NCBI RefSeq assembly: GCF_003254395.2
Contig: NC_037648.1
Span: forward strand, 14,012,330-14,076,329
Length of the DNA stretch: 64,000 nt
From: Apis mellifera
Taxonomy: Eukaryota; Arthropoda; Insecta; Hymenoptera; Apidae
Reading direction: 5' to 3'
Numbering within the stretch: position 1 is the first letter of the stretch; each line of letters begins with the position of its first letter. The notes under the pieces were generated by a model. The model had not been told where the DNA came from, ran no database searches, and saw only the letters and a list, made by a program, of their open reading frames with translations. Of this stretch, positions 50,946 through 62,640 are shown one piece after another. Both the position numbers and the translations under genes were made by a program.

Positions 50946-53710
50946 GTAAGTACATATATTATTTAGATTTATATCTATATATTATTAAAATAGTTATCGA
51001 TAATATATTGAAAAGGATAGCAATATATATCTATATATCAAATATTCAAATAGTAGAGAAAATTTCATGGATATTCGTAATTTTTTAAAAGTGAAGTACA
51101 AGTAGAAAAATATTGTTCAATTTTAATAGTTATGTGTTGTGTTAGAAAGTGTGCGATGTCGTCCGCGAAACATGGACCAAGTTTCCGATTCGTTAGAATG
51201 GATCACACATATGTGTGATCAATTAAAAACAAAATTTAGATAATGAACGTGTGAAATTGTACTTATTTAAAATTAATTTGCAATTTCGTGCATTTTATAA
51301 GGTTTGTAATACGTTTAAGAAATTTTTTTGATTTATTGAAGGGATATTAAAAATTGAAATGTTTAGATCATTGTGTATGATAGGATAAAACGGTTTCACA
51401 AATAATATAACATTTATCAATGGAAAATTTGAAAGATATGATTTGTGGTAATTAAATTCACATTTAAATAAATTTTCATTCAATTACTGTAATTTCTTTT
51501 CGAAAAATATCTCTTTATGAAATCCATCACATTTCTCGATATATCTTTGGAATTTCATTTATTGATTCTCGAATCAACTATCAGTTGACTAGCCTATTGA
51601 ATCATTTAGTCATTATAATAATAGTTTAGATATATATTTTATTGAATTTATATTATCGAAAATTTTGATCGCATCATTTGAAAATTTCTTCTGTTTCCAT
51701 GAAAATAGATTTTTTTTTTTAAATTCACGATTTTTTTGTTTGTTAACGGAATTGCAATTGCGTTTTTAGTTTCAATATTTATTTATCTAACAATTTTGTT
51801 TTATTACATATTAGTCATTGATAACAAATAATCATATTATGATTTCGAATTTTTATCAGAATATAAGAGAGAAATATCATTATTATAGATAGATACAAAG
51901 AACAATGCAAATTGATTCTTTCGATCAAATATGATTTATTTGTTATATTTATCGTTAATAGATTATTCATTATTATTAGAAACAAAAATTTGTCTTTAAT
52001 TTCTAAAATCAGAATTTGAAAAAAATCATCATTTTTCTCGCCATAAATAAACACTTCGTTTTTTTATTTCTCCGTTAAAAAATTCATTTGCAATGTATAT
52101 ATCACAAATTTATCAAAATAAATTTCTTTCCATCAATAATAATCATTACAACTTAATTAAGTTAATTTTAATTATTGATAAATCTACGATGGATATTGTT
52201 TCAATATTTCGTGCCTTATATATCACGTTTCTCACGTTACAAAATCTAAATAAGATTGTACTATCGACGATTATTGATTATTGTGATTGCTGATTATTTT
52301 GCAATTTTGACCAAATTGTCGAATTTGTAATTTATCTACTGTTAATAATAAAAAATACTTCGATCTATTTTATTTACTCTAAATTTTATTATATCCTTTT
52401 TAAAAATCATTTAAGAATCATAAATTCTCTTTTATTACTTGAATTTTATATTCGTTTTTTTAATGCGTATATATTTTATCGCATAAAGTATTAAAAAGAA
52501 TCGTGCATCGATATTTAAATTTCTCCAATTTTCGTGCAAATGTAATAAACATTTCAAATAGGAGAGATGTACATATATAAAAGGATCCCAAACAGAAGAA
52601 AGAGTGGAAACAGTGACATAATCTTATGTAGGCGGACAAAAAGTAAGGGAACATGCACGTTCGGTATGTTGACTGTTGACTACGTGTGTCGTGTAGACAG
52701 GCGGAATGTCGATAAGTTTTCGGCGATCGGTGGCCGTCGTAAAAGCTACGACACATGTACACTCGTCCTTGAAGTTTGTTTGCACACGGTTCCGTTTCCT
52801 TGTGTTCGTGTCTCCTTTGAATATTAAAGAAAATCTTCGTGAAGTCCTTAATATTTCTTATACTCGATATTTATATTGATTTTTATTTTTTTTAAATTCT
52901 ATCTTGTTTTTTTTTCATTCCACTGCTTTCAATGAAATCCTTCGTTCCTTTTCTTTTCTTCTTTTAATCGTAAGTTCCGAAAGAGGATTTTAAAGAGAAG
53001 ATTTTTTTATTTTATTTTATTTTATTTTTAACACTTTGAAAAATAGGATATCTTATTTTTATGATATATTTTAAGAAACACGGTTTCGCGTGTCTCGAAG
53101 CTAGGAATTCGAAAGAAAATATCGAAGATGGAATAAATTAAACGCTCTTTCACACAGCGTCTTTTGTATTTAGTATTCCGTCCGCGATGATGATGCTAGT
53201 ATACAACGCTTCCTATTTGCATGCGATTATTACCTCTTTTCTCTTCGCTCACGTTTTGCTTTACCTTTATGGATTAACTTTGCATATGTTTTCTTTCCTT
53301 TTTTTTTTTTTTTTTTGAGACAGGTAATGACGTGTTGATATTCATCTTGATAATTAAGACGACAAAATATGACGGGTGGAAAATTTTCAATATTATTCTC
53401 TTTGTAAATATAGAAAAAAATATCTTTATAAATTCCTCTCTTCTTTTTTTCCAAATAGATAAATTCAAAAAATTCCAAATCACGCTTATATCGATATAAT
53501 AAATTCGCGAAATTTAACTCGAATCGAGATCCAGTTGGTACGATTCAATAGGTTAGTGATCCTTGCAAACACGCAAATGGCCCCCGGATCTAATCTAGGG
53601 AAAATTGGTACAAACGCATTCCAATACGCCTCGATTCTTTCCAATCGGATTCGATCCACGTTATATCCATTTAGCCGTTAAGGTCAAACCGCATTTCTCT
53701 CGATTCCTCC

Positions 53711-53764
<54 letters not shown>

Positions 53765-56700
53765 TTCTTAAAAATCATCAAATACATCGCATCTGACATA
53801 AATTTCGATTTTTAATCGCCATACTCGAATCTTAAATAATTATACAATCCATTTTCCTCGCAGTATTTCCTCCATGATACCAATTAAAATTCCCTAGGAG
53901 CGCCAATCTCGAACCAGTTGATTTTCATCGAAATGTTGCATTTTCAAGAATGGACAAACGATTACGTAAAATAATTTTCCACTCGGCAAAGTTGCGAGTT
54001 ATTGAATATTATATATATATATATATATGAGATATCGTCCACCGCAATGTTGACGCGCCTTTAACTTTTTTTATACGAATATTTCGTTTACGTAATTTCT
54101 TTTGGCTTAGTCAAACTGCTTACACTGATGATATCGAATAGAGAGGGATACCGACAGAGAGACAGAGACAGAGCGAGAGAAGGAGAAAGAAAAAAGATAC
54201 GAATTGGCCGACGTTGTTGTCCATTTCTTCTTTCGATCTTATTGATTCGCATCCTTTCCGCGGTCGAAACACCAGCAATGCTTTGGCACACGTTTCAATT
54301 ATCTCGGTCATGTGACCACGTGCATACCATTTCCACCGCATTTCAAATACCAATCCTTCCTGCTGCTAGCATTTTTTCTATCATTTTTTATCATTTGCTC
54401 GTCTTATTGATCTGGCCATAAATATTATTCGCTACTATCTCTTGTCTAATAGTTGTAAACTGAATTATTGGACAGTTCGCGATAAATTGTTTATTTTTTA
54501 TTTTTTTTCTAAAAAAAAGATCCGCTGTCGTTGCAAAGCAATTTTTCAATTCCAGTCATTATATAAAGAATGATAGTTGTTAAAAAGCAATTTTATAACG
54601 CAAATTTATGCGAAATCGATATCATTTCTGTAATTGTAATTAATTAAAAGGGGAAAAAAATTAAAATAATCGGAATCTCATTCTATTTAATCGCTCTATT
54701 CGTTGAATTAAAATTAATACGAATACGCGATAACAAGTCACGATCGAAAAGCAAGATTCCATTCTTATTAGAATTAATTATTGGAATTAAGAAATAATTT
54801 ATAATAATTTTTTATATATATATATATATATATTTTTCTTTTCTCGAATATTATTATATACTCGCGTTTATTAAAAAGGGAGGGAAAAACGGCGTCTCAT
54901 GGCTGCAGGTAGCGTGTGTTTATTGCGAAACAGTTTAATTATGAGTCTGCGTAACGTTTTTTTCCTTTCTTTTTCCTCTCTCGTCCCGTGCAACTGTATG
55001 TAATAATATCAAGAGTTCTATCGCCTATCTTTTTTTTCTCCCCCCCCTAGCCATTAGACGGTCACCTTGGGCGTTGGATTATTTTTTAAAAATGGTTTGC
55101 ATTCGCGATAAAATTTCTCGCAGAATTGTATGAAAAATTATTTTAAAAATTTTTCCAAAAAAGAATTTTTTATTCGAATTACGTAATAATTATTATCTTA
55201 TACGTGCATCAATTAGCTTATAAGTATACATTATTATTCCATTTAACGTGTAAGTTTTTTTACATAAATTTTTTTTCTTCAATTTGAATAGATAAATCGC
55301 ATAATTTGAATAGATAAATGAAATATCGTTTTCCAACGAGTGATATTTAAGTAAATTTATGCTACGATATTATGCGCCTACGTGTATTAATTAATATTAA
55401 TATCGCACACGATATGCTTCATCAACGTTTTAAAAATACGCGTAAAAAAAAATAAATCTAGGCAATAATGTATAATTTTCTTAAAAAGAAAAAAAAAATA
55501 TTTAAATTACGAATTTTTAATTCACCAATTAAGATCGAAATTTCAAGAATCTTCTCTAAGTTATCCAGTTCAAAGAACTCGAATCCAAGAAAGAAGAAAA
55601 AACACGTTTATCAGGAAGTGGAAAATAATTACGTTAATCGATTGGAAGCACAGGGAAGGTAATAAAAGGTAATAAATTTCGTTGAAAAAAATGCAGGCGA
55701 CCTTACGCGATCTCTGTTCGAAACGAAGGTTTCTCTCGTTGAGCTGGAGATCGAAGTGTGAACGACCGACGGCCGCCTAAAATTACTCGAACAAATTCAG
55801 GCTGCAACGGATGGCCCGAAGGAATTATTATTCTCTTCGACGATCGGTCGAATCAAGGCTCGGCCGAGGCGCCTTCAATACGAATTATCCTCCTCGACTC
55901 TTTCAATCCCCTTCCAGGATTAAATTTTTCCACGGGATTCTATCGTAAGATCCATTTTTGTAAGATCAAATTCTCGGTCATTGTTACGATAATGATACGT
56001 TGAGAATGCATTTTTATCGTGGAATTACATTATTATTAAAATTATTTCTGTTATATTTTTTTTATTAATATCTTGTTGGAAATAATATACTCGTTGAAAT
56101 GATTTCAGAGAAATATTCTTATATCGTATTACACATTTTCTAATTATCTTTAACAGAGGATCTTCTAGTAATAATATATTAATTAAAATTATTTCAGAAA
56201 TATCGTATTACGTAGAACGTATATATAGTTTCATATTAAATACACGAATGTATATAGTTTTAACTTCAGTTTGAACTTTATTTATATTCAGAAAATTATA
56301 CGTTAAATTTTTAGTTAGTTGGGTTTTTATTACAAAAAAAATAAGAGGAAAAGATTTTGTTAATTTTTGCTATTAACAATGCTCAACTTCGTTACTTAGT
56401 TCCAAGAAACGATATAATATTCAGTTTATATTCTTCCGTAGAATTTCATATAGGAATAAATAAAGTGTACAAACAGAGAAGACTGGTTCTAAAAAACTCT
56501 CTTGAACGTTGGTTTGACCACTGGTCGACCTTGTCCTTGGTCATTCGCGTTTTTTCAACTCGCTCGACGACAATCTTCCTCCTCCTCCTCCTCCTCCTCC
56601 TCCTCCTCCTCCTCCTCCTCCTCCTCCTCCTCCTCCTCCTCCTCCTCCTCCTCCTCCTCCTCCTCCTCCTCCTCCTCCTCCTCCCGTTCTCCCTCTCCTT

Positions 56701-59700
56701 CTCCTTCTCTCCCCCCTCCTCCCCCTTCTCCTCCTCCATCTTATCCGTTAGGACGCTCGTTTTCGAAAAGATAATTCGTGACGGCACAACTTGCACGTGG
56801 AAAGTCCTCGAACGAGGCGGAGACAAAGGCTCGATACGTTTCTGGGTCACAGCCGCAGTCTCCGCCGGGCTTCACTAACAGCCACTGAGCTACAGCCAGT
56901 ACAAGCGTGGGAGGACATGCAAATTTCCCACGATACCCGCGAATTTCTACGATTTCTCAGACGTTCGTATACGATAATATCGAGAATTGTTTATGGAAAC
57001 AAGGGAGTTGGATTGTTTCTCGTTTATTTAATTCGTGTAACATGTTTAAATTTAATAATTCTCTAGAAACGATATTTATATTTATAAACGTAAATAAAAT
57101 TAATTTATTATCGAGCGTAAAATTTTAATTTTTTTCTTTATCGAAAAAATTGAAGAATAAAATATTAAATATATTTGGACCGAATAATGAAATATTGTAT
57201 ATGTAAAGTATGAAATGTGATTTTGCGTCGATTCGAGTTGCGAGGTGTAGTTTAAATGATAAGACGAGAAAGTGGAACGAATCGATGCGAGTGCACTCTT
57301 TTTGCGAGTGCAAAACACTCTCGTCTACACTATCTTTCGTCGAATAGGCCATGTGCACCATATTTTTAGCGCGGATTTACATTTACGGACCGCTGACACG
57401 ACGATTAACACGAAATTCGAAAATGTAATTGGCAGGTAATTTTATTTTTTTATCTTCTTTAATTTATACACTTTATTTATCTATTTTTAGCACCACGAGC
57501 AAAGAAAATATGATAACGAGCTAATTTTTAAATCCTCAAATATTTAACATAAGTGGCAAACAAAATGAAATGATGAGTCTCATCGAATCTTTGTTTAAAT
57601 TTCTAAACAATTTTGCAATTAAAAAAAAAATGGTCTTTTCTTCTTGAATTCTGAAGAAAATTAATCAAGTTAAAAAATTTGAGAAAATTCATTTTCGGAT
57701 AACGTTGCTAAACTTTCGAGGCTTGCGTGTATTCGCTGCTCGTTGGATATAGTAGATTAAAGAAAAAAAAAAAAAAAAAATAAAAATATGAAACGATAGA
57801 TGCATTGTGGCCGTTATCAATTACGCAATTTCATTATCTATCTTCGGCAAGTTCATCGTGCTTTTATAGTTGTGATACACGTACACGCGCAATTTGGCTT
57901 CGAATGACAGCTGTTCCGCCGATAACCGCGTTCGAGTCGGTTAACGACTATAATATTTTTATGCAATCCTCGTGCCAAATATATCGTGCTGTGCTCGAGC
58001 AACGTTTACACGAGATAAATTTCAGCGAACGAACTTGTTTCATTCGATCCAATCGAAAGATTTTCGAAAAATTGTTCAATTATAAGAAGATATAAGAAGT
58101 GCGCGTACCGTTGATAAAGAAGGATACAAAGTTTCAAGTTCAATTCCTTTCGAAAAATTAAGAGTAAATTTTAACTTACCTTTTAAAAGGATTTTATAAG
58201 AAGAAAAAAAAATTGCAAAACTGTTATCACTCCACTCCACGTCTTATCGCTTTTATGAAGTGTCAATCGTATTTTCCCGCCTCCCCTAATATCTCGTTTT
58301 ATCTTCTGGTTATCTTGTCCCATCTTAAACAATTCTCTATCCAGATACAATGATTTTTGTTAATACGATAGAGATAAAACTCGTCTTTCATATTTCAGAT
58401 AAAGAGAGAGAGAAAGAGATTGTTCATTTCTGATTAATCTAATCTAACGCATTTAAAACATCGATTACGCGTACCTTTATCTTATATAATCCTTTTTTCT
58501 TTCCACTCTCTTTTCCTTATCACTCGGTTGCAAAAAAATGAAACCGAAACCTTCGCATTGGAGGTTATGTTTCCCTCGAGTCGTTCCTTCGCGTTCTCTT
58601 CCTTTCCTTCTCTTCCTTCTCTCCGTCCCGTTCACATAGAGAATATCGATTATATTTCATAGGGTATTTTGCGGACGAGTAGAAGCAGCTAGTTCGAGGC
58701 GTTCAATTATGCAAAACAATCGGACGTTTTGAGCTTGGCTCGCCTTTGTTCTCGTCACCCTGTTGCGATATTAAGTGGCGGCTATTAGAGAACGGTAAAT
58801 CGAATCCCCTTTGTCACTCGTACTTGTTTCCTCTTTGATTTATTATCTAATTCCGTATAATCTGCAATAACCGATTTTTCAAACTCGATTCCACGGAAAT
58901 ATTTTTATCCTTTGCACCGAGGAAAGAACATTTTTACACTGTCTAAAAATTATCACCATCTATTTATATAACTTGTATCGATGAAATAAGGATAAAAGAA
59001 AAACAAATGTTTCTATATATATGTGTAAATCAGAATTTAATTTCAAGATAATTTTAAATAAATGTTTCTTAACCTCAAAAATTCGATTCCACGGAAATAT
59101 TTTTATCCTTTGCACCGAGGAAAGAACATTTTAACACTGCCTAAAAATTATCACCATCTATTTGTATAACTTGTATCGATGAAACAAGGATAAAAGAAAA
59201 ACAAATGTTTCTATATATATATATATATCTCTGTGTAAATCAGAATTTAATTCCAAGATAATTTTAAATAAATGTTTCTTAACCTCAAAAATTCGATTCC
59301 ACGGAAATATTTTTATCCTTTGCACCGAGGAAAGAACATTTTAACACTGCCTAAAAATTATCACCATCTATTTATATAACTTGTATCGATGAAACAAGGA
59401 TAAAAGAAAAACAAATGTTTCTATATATATATATATCTGTGTAAATCAGAATTTAATTCCAAGATAATTTTAAATAAATGTTTCCTAACCTCAAAAATTA
59501 TAATTCAGAAATACAAACGATAATTTCTTGACTTTTATTTCTTGATTTCTATTTTCGATTCTATTTCAAGTTTTCTTTCGTTTTCAACGATCTTTTCCAG
59601 CAAGATGGACGTTACCAATGACAGACGTGCTCGCGGTTCGCTACGGTGACGATTGGATACACGGGGTGAACTTTAAGGAGAAGCAACTGACAACGTCGCC

Positions 59701-59856
59701 AACGTCACCTACCGTGTGCCCGACGAATTTCATTCTCCACTACGCCGTGCACGGGCCAAAGAACAAATGGAGCCATCACAGCGTGACCATGAGCCACACA
59801 GACCCGAGGCAAGTCGCCTCCTGGGTCAAGACCATACGAAATTACCTCATGGGCAA
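50816..59856 (+). CDS. CERK: ceramide kinase, N-terminal part (gene runs past the window)
   Basis: Lipid kinase that makes ceramide-1-phosphate; the N-terminal PH domain targets it to Golgi and plasma membranes in animals. Two coding exons are visible: 50816-50945 and 59601-59856 (or 59852). Exon 1 starts MMQEISDQSSRTVLLNTFVV and has KKKRCRVYFHRGTLIWE; exon 2 has DVLAVRYGDDWIHGVNF, TNFILHYAVHGPKNKWSHHS and DPRQVASWVKTIRNYLM. The order and the basic-W-to-W(V/L)KTI(R) end match the CERK PH domain, where human CERK goes straight on to its NPFGGKG nucleotide-binding block. No such block follows in the window, so the kinase exons must lie beyond 64000. The two exons join in phase 1. Another lipid kinase of the DAGK-catalytic group is possible. 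Confidence 0.75.
53711..53761. repeat. (TA)n tract
   Basis: About 50 bases of TA with one TGTA interruption in CERK intron 1. Confidence 0.95.
56578..56684. repeat. (CCT)36 trinucleotide repeat
   Basis: About 36 perfect CCT units, followed by a less regular C/T-rich tail to about 56740. On the two strands it would encode runs of Leu, Ser or Pro and of Arg, Gly or Glu, which explains the low-complexity open frames here. Confidence 0.97.
58885..59495. repeat. three tandem copies, about 200-bp unit, in CERK intron 1
   Basis: Copies start at 58885, 59083 and 59293, at TCGATTCCACGGAAATATTT, and run to AAATGTTTCTTAACCTCAAA. The copies differ by few bases; the main length change is in a short TA run in the middle (shortest in copy 1). 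The array ends about 100 bases before exon 2. Confidence 0.95.
59601..59856 (+). CDS. CERK: CERK coding exon 2: rest of PH domain
   Basis: Acceptor TTTTCCAG|CAAGATGG joins exon 1 to give PPYTRWTLPMTDVLAVRY. The frame meets TAG at 59858, so a donor must lie just before. Candidates are GG|GCAAGT (exon end 59852, a GC donor with near-perfect consensus) and AA|GTAGTA (exon end 59856, weak GT donor). Confidence 0.78.
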
Positions 59857-59949
59857 GTAGTAGTTGTTCCCTTTCCTCCTCCTCCTCCTCCTCCTTCTCC
59901 TTCTCCTTCTCCTTCTCCTGGTTTTCTTTAATTGTCGGATCGAGTTGAT

Positions 59950-60270
59950 TCAATTTTAGAAGACACGGCGGAATTGGACCAATTTTCTAATCCCGTTGGA
60001 ACAAAATTGGAACAACGAATCTCGTTAATCGCGTAAAATTGAAAATTTGGCCCAATTTTTTAATAATGGAAAAATGGAAATTTTTCCAACGGAATTTTTC
60101 CTATCAAGTTTCCATCCCGATCGAATTTTCCAATTTTTCCAATGGAATCGAATTGGTGCAATTTTCTAATAATGAAATCGAATTGCCACAATTTTCGACA
60201 ATTGTATCCGAGGAATTTTTCAATTCAACTTTCTAATCGTGGAATTGGATCCAATTTTCCAATAAAGAAA
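59950..60270. repeat. fuzzy short repeats of GAATTGG / CAATTTTC units
   Basis: GGAATTGG, CAATTTTC and CAATTTTCCAAT blocks recur about every 30-60 bases with loose spacing. Since GGAATTGG and CCAATT-type blocks are near reverse complements, the RNA could fold back on itself. Confidence 0.55.
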
Positions 60271-61856
60271 ATCGCGTTGAAATTTGTTTGTGGATCGATC
60301 GATCAATTTCCACAATTTTTGCGAAATTTACGAATTTTCGAATCTCGAATTCAGTCGAGAAATTGTATTTGGAATTTTCTTGAGAATCGCTGAGATAGAT
60401 TTTATCGATGTTATTAATATCGAATATGAAGCAAAGAAAAAAAAAAATGTAATCAGAATTATCTTTTGTGAGTCATTTATTCGATTAAGTTGAAAAAATT
60501 TACAAATTAATAGAAAACAATTGACGCCACCACGATAATTAATCTTTTAATCCTTCCGTCTCTAAAAATATATTTTTCCAGATAGATAAAGATCATAAAG
60601 TGAAATTTTCTTTTACTTAATTACTCTTTTAATTTAATTACTTTCTCATACTTTCACCGATACTTATCGAAATAACCCAAAATTGTACAATATATATATT
60701 TGTATTATAATACATAAATTATAATAATAATAATTAATCGAAAGATAGAATAATTATGTTATTAAAAATATAACGTGATCTTATTATCTGAAAAATAATT
60801 CGGATAATTCGTGTTACACAACCCACTCTGCATATTAAAAATTGCCGTATTCAAGATTGATAAATACGTAATGGGAAGTCGACTTTTAAAATACACCATG
60901 AAAGGATATTAATCATCTTGCCGTTAATGGAACGAGCGAGTGGAAACGGCCAATGAGAAACACGAATGATGAATCCGTGGTAATAGTATCGATGCGTGAA
61001 AACACGAAAATAGAGGAAAAGTAGGTGAAAGTGGATTCTCGTTCCACGTTGTTATTTCCTTTCTATTTCCAGTTGCGGCCGCTTAAATAATTGAAACGGG
61101 TATCGATTATCAAAGCCTTTCGTCAATCGGTGTAACAAGATCTGCAAAGAATAAATTGAATTTTGTATGTAAAAACTCAAGTTTTGATTTTCATCCGATT
61201 TCGTGAAAAAAGAAAAAAAAGAAAAAAAACCTTCGAATTAAATTTTCCTCTCGATCTCATCGAAACGATTCGTCCTTTGTTCGAAACGAAATACGATATG
61301 GTTTTTTTTTTTTTGAAACGTACCTTCTCGAACGATTAATCGTAGTAAAACAGTGTTGCGTTTCCTCGTGAACTAATAGAAAGGATTAAACTCGGCTCAC
61401 TGGATGGAACTGGGTCGTTGGTTGCGGATCAAGGCTGCTTAATCAAGATATATTTTTTGCTTGAAAAAAAAAAAAATAAAGAAAAGAGAACAAAGATACT
61501 CGGATTAGGCAAATTTGAAAGCTTGGTCTATATTTGAAGAGTAATTAACTTGGAAAGAAGTTAATGACACTTTTAGTTTCACTATTTTGGACTTTGGCAT
61601 ATCGAGGGAGTTTCTCTTTGTTTCTTTCCTTTATCGAATAGATAAATTATGATAGAAAACTTTATCTTGCTTGACGAATAATTTTTTTTCCCTCTGTCGA
61701 TAAATTCTTCCCCGCTTTATAAAGTTGTAAATTTAAAAAAATTGTTTTATCCAAGCGAAATGAAAGAAAAATTGTTCAAAACTTTAATATTTGAAAGAAT
61801 TCGTAAACGAAAAGAATTCGAAACTTTACTTACAAACTAACTTCGAAACCAGAAGA

Positions 61857-62640
61857 GAAATCGCAGAAAGTTTCACATTCAACGCAAAAAAATTCGAGCC
61901 TAGAACAAATGAAGAATTTAAATTTAATAAAATTCAAAATCAAAAAAAATTCGATGAACAAATTAAACAAAAAAAAATCCGAATTAAAACTAAAGAGGAT
62001 CAACGAAGAAATCGCAGAAAGTGTGACATTTAACCTAAAAAAATTCAAGCCAAGAATAAATGAAGAATTTAAATTTAATAAAATTTAAAATCAAAAAAAA
62101 TTTGATGAACAAATTAAACAAAAAAAAATCCGAATTAAAACTAAAGAGAATCAGTGAAGAAATCGCAGAAAGTGTGACATTTAACCTAAAAAAATTCGAG
62201 CTTGGAACAAGCGAAGAATCGAAATCCTCGTGTCTATTTATGAAATTCGAAACGAAAGAGAAAAGAATCGAAGAACGTTTGTAACATTTAATCTAGAAAA
62301 ACTCGAAAGTTAGAATAGGCGAAGAATTCAAATTTAATAGAATCCAAGATCAAAAATTCAACGAACGAAAAGAATCGAAATCCTCGTGTCTATTTATGAA
62401 ACTCGAAACGAGAGAAGATATCGCAGGAAACGTGACATTTAACGTAGAAAAGTTCGAGGTTAGAACAAGCGAGAAATTCAAATTTAATGGGATCCAAGAT
62501 CAAAAATTCAACGAACGAGAAGAATCGAAATCCTCGTATTTATTTATGAAACTAGAAATCGTAGAAAATGTGACATATAACCTAGAAAAGTTCGAACCTG
62601 GGACAAGCGAAGAATCCAACTTCCGTAGAAATGATAAAAT
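61857..62640. repeat. diverged tandem array, about 115-150-bp unit
   Basis: About six units, starting near 61857, 62009, 62159, 62275, 62416 and 62559, each with a (GAAATCGCAGAAA)GTGTGACATTTAACCTA core, then AAAATTCGAGC and GAACAAGCGAAGAATC. Early units carry a middle part with AAATTAAACAAAAAAAAATC, later ones CGAAATCCTCGTGTCTATTT, so two unit types are present. Long stretches are open on the plus strand, but broken by stops and shifts between units. Confidence 0.9.

Larger units (their letters stand above)
50946..59600 (+). other. CERK intron 1
   Basis: About 8.7 kb. It contains TA runs (53711-53761, 54010-54028, 54815-54832), a 107-base CCT array (56578-56684) and a three-copy tandem repeat next to exon 2. 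No exon or other gene was recognised in it. Confidence 0.65.

Noticed and set aside
56357..56878. Poly-Leu, poly-Ser and poly-Arg frames
   Set aside because: Produced by the CCT repeat read in different frames.
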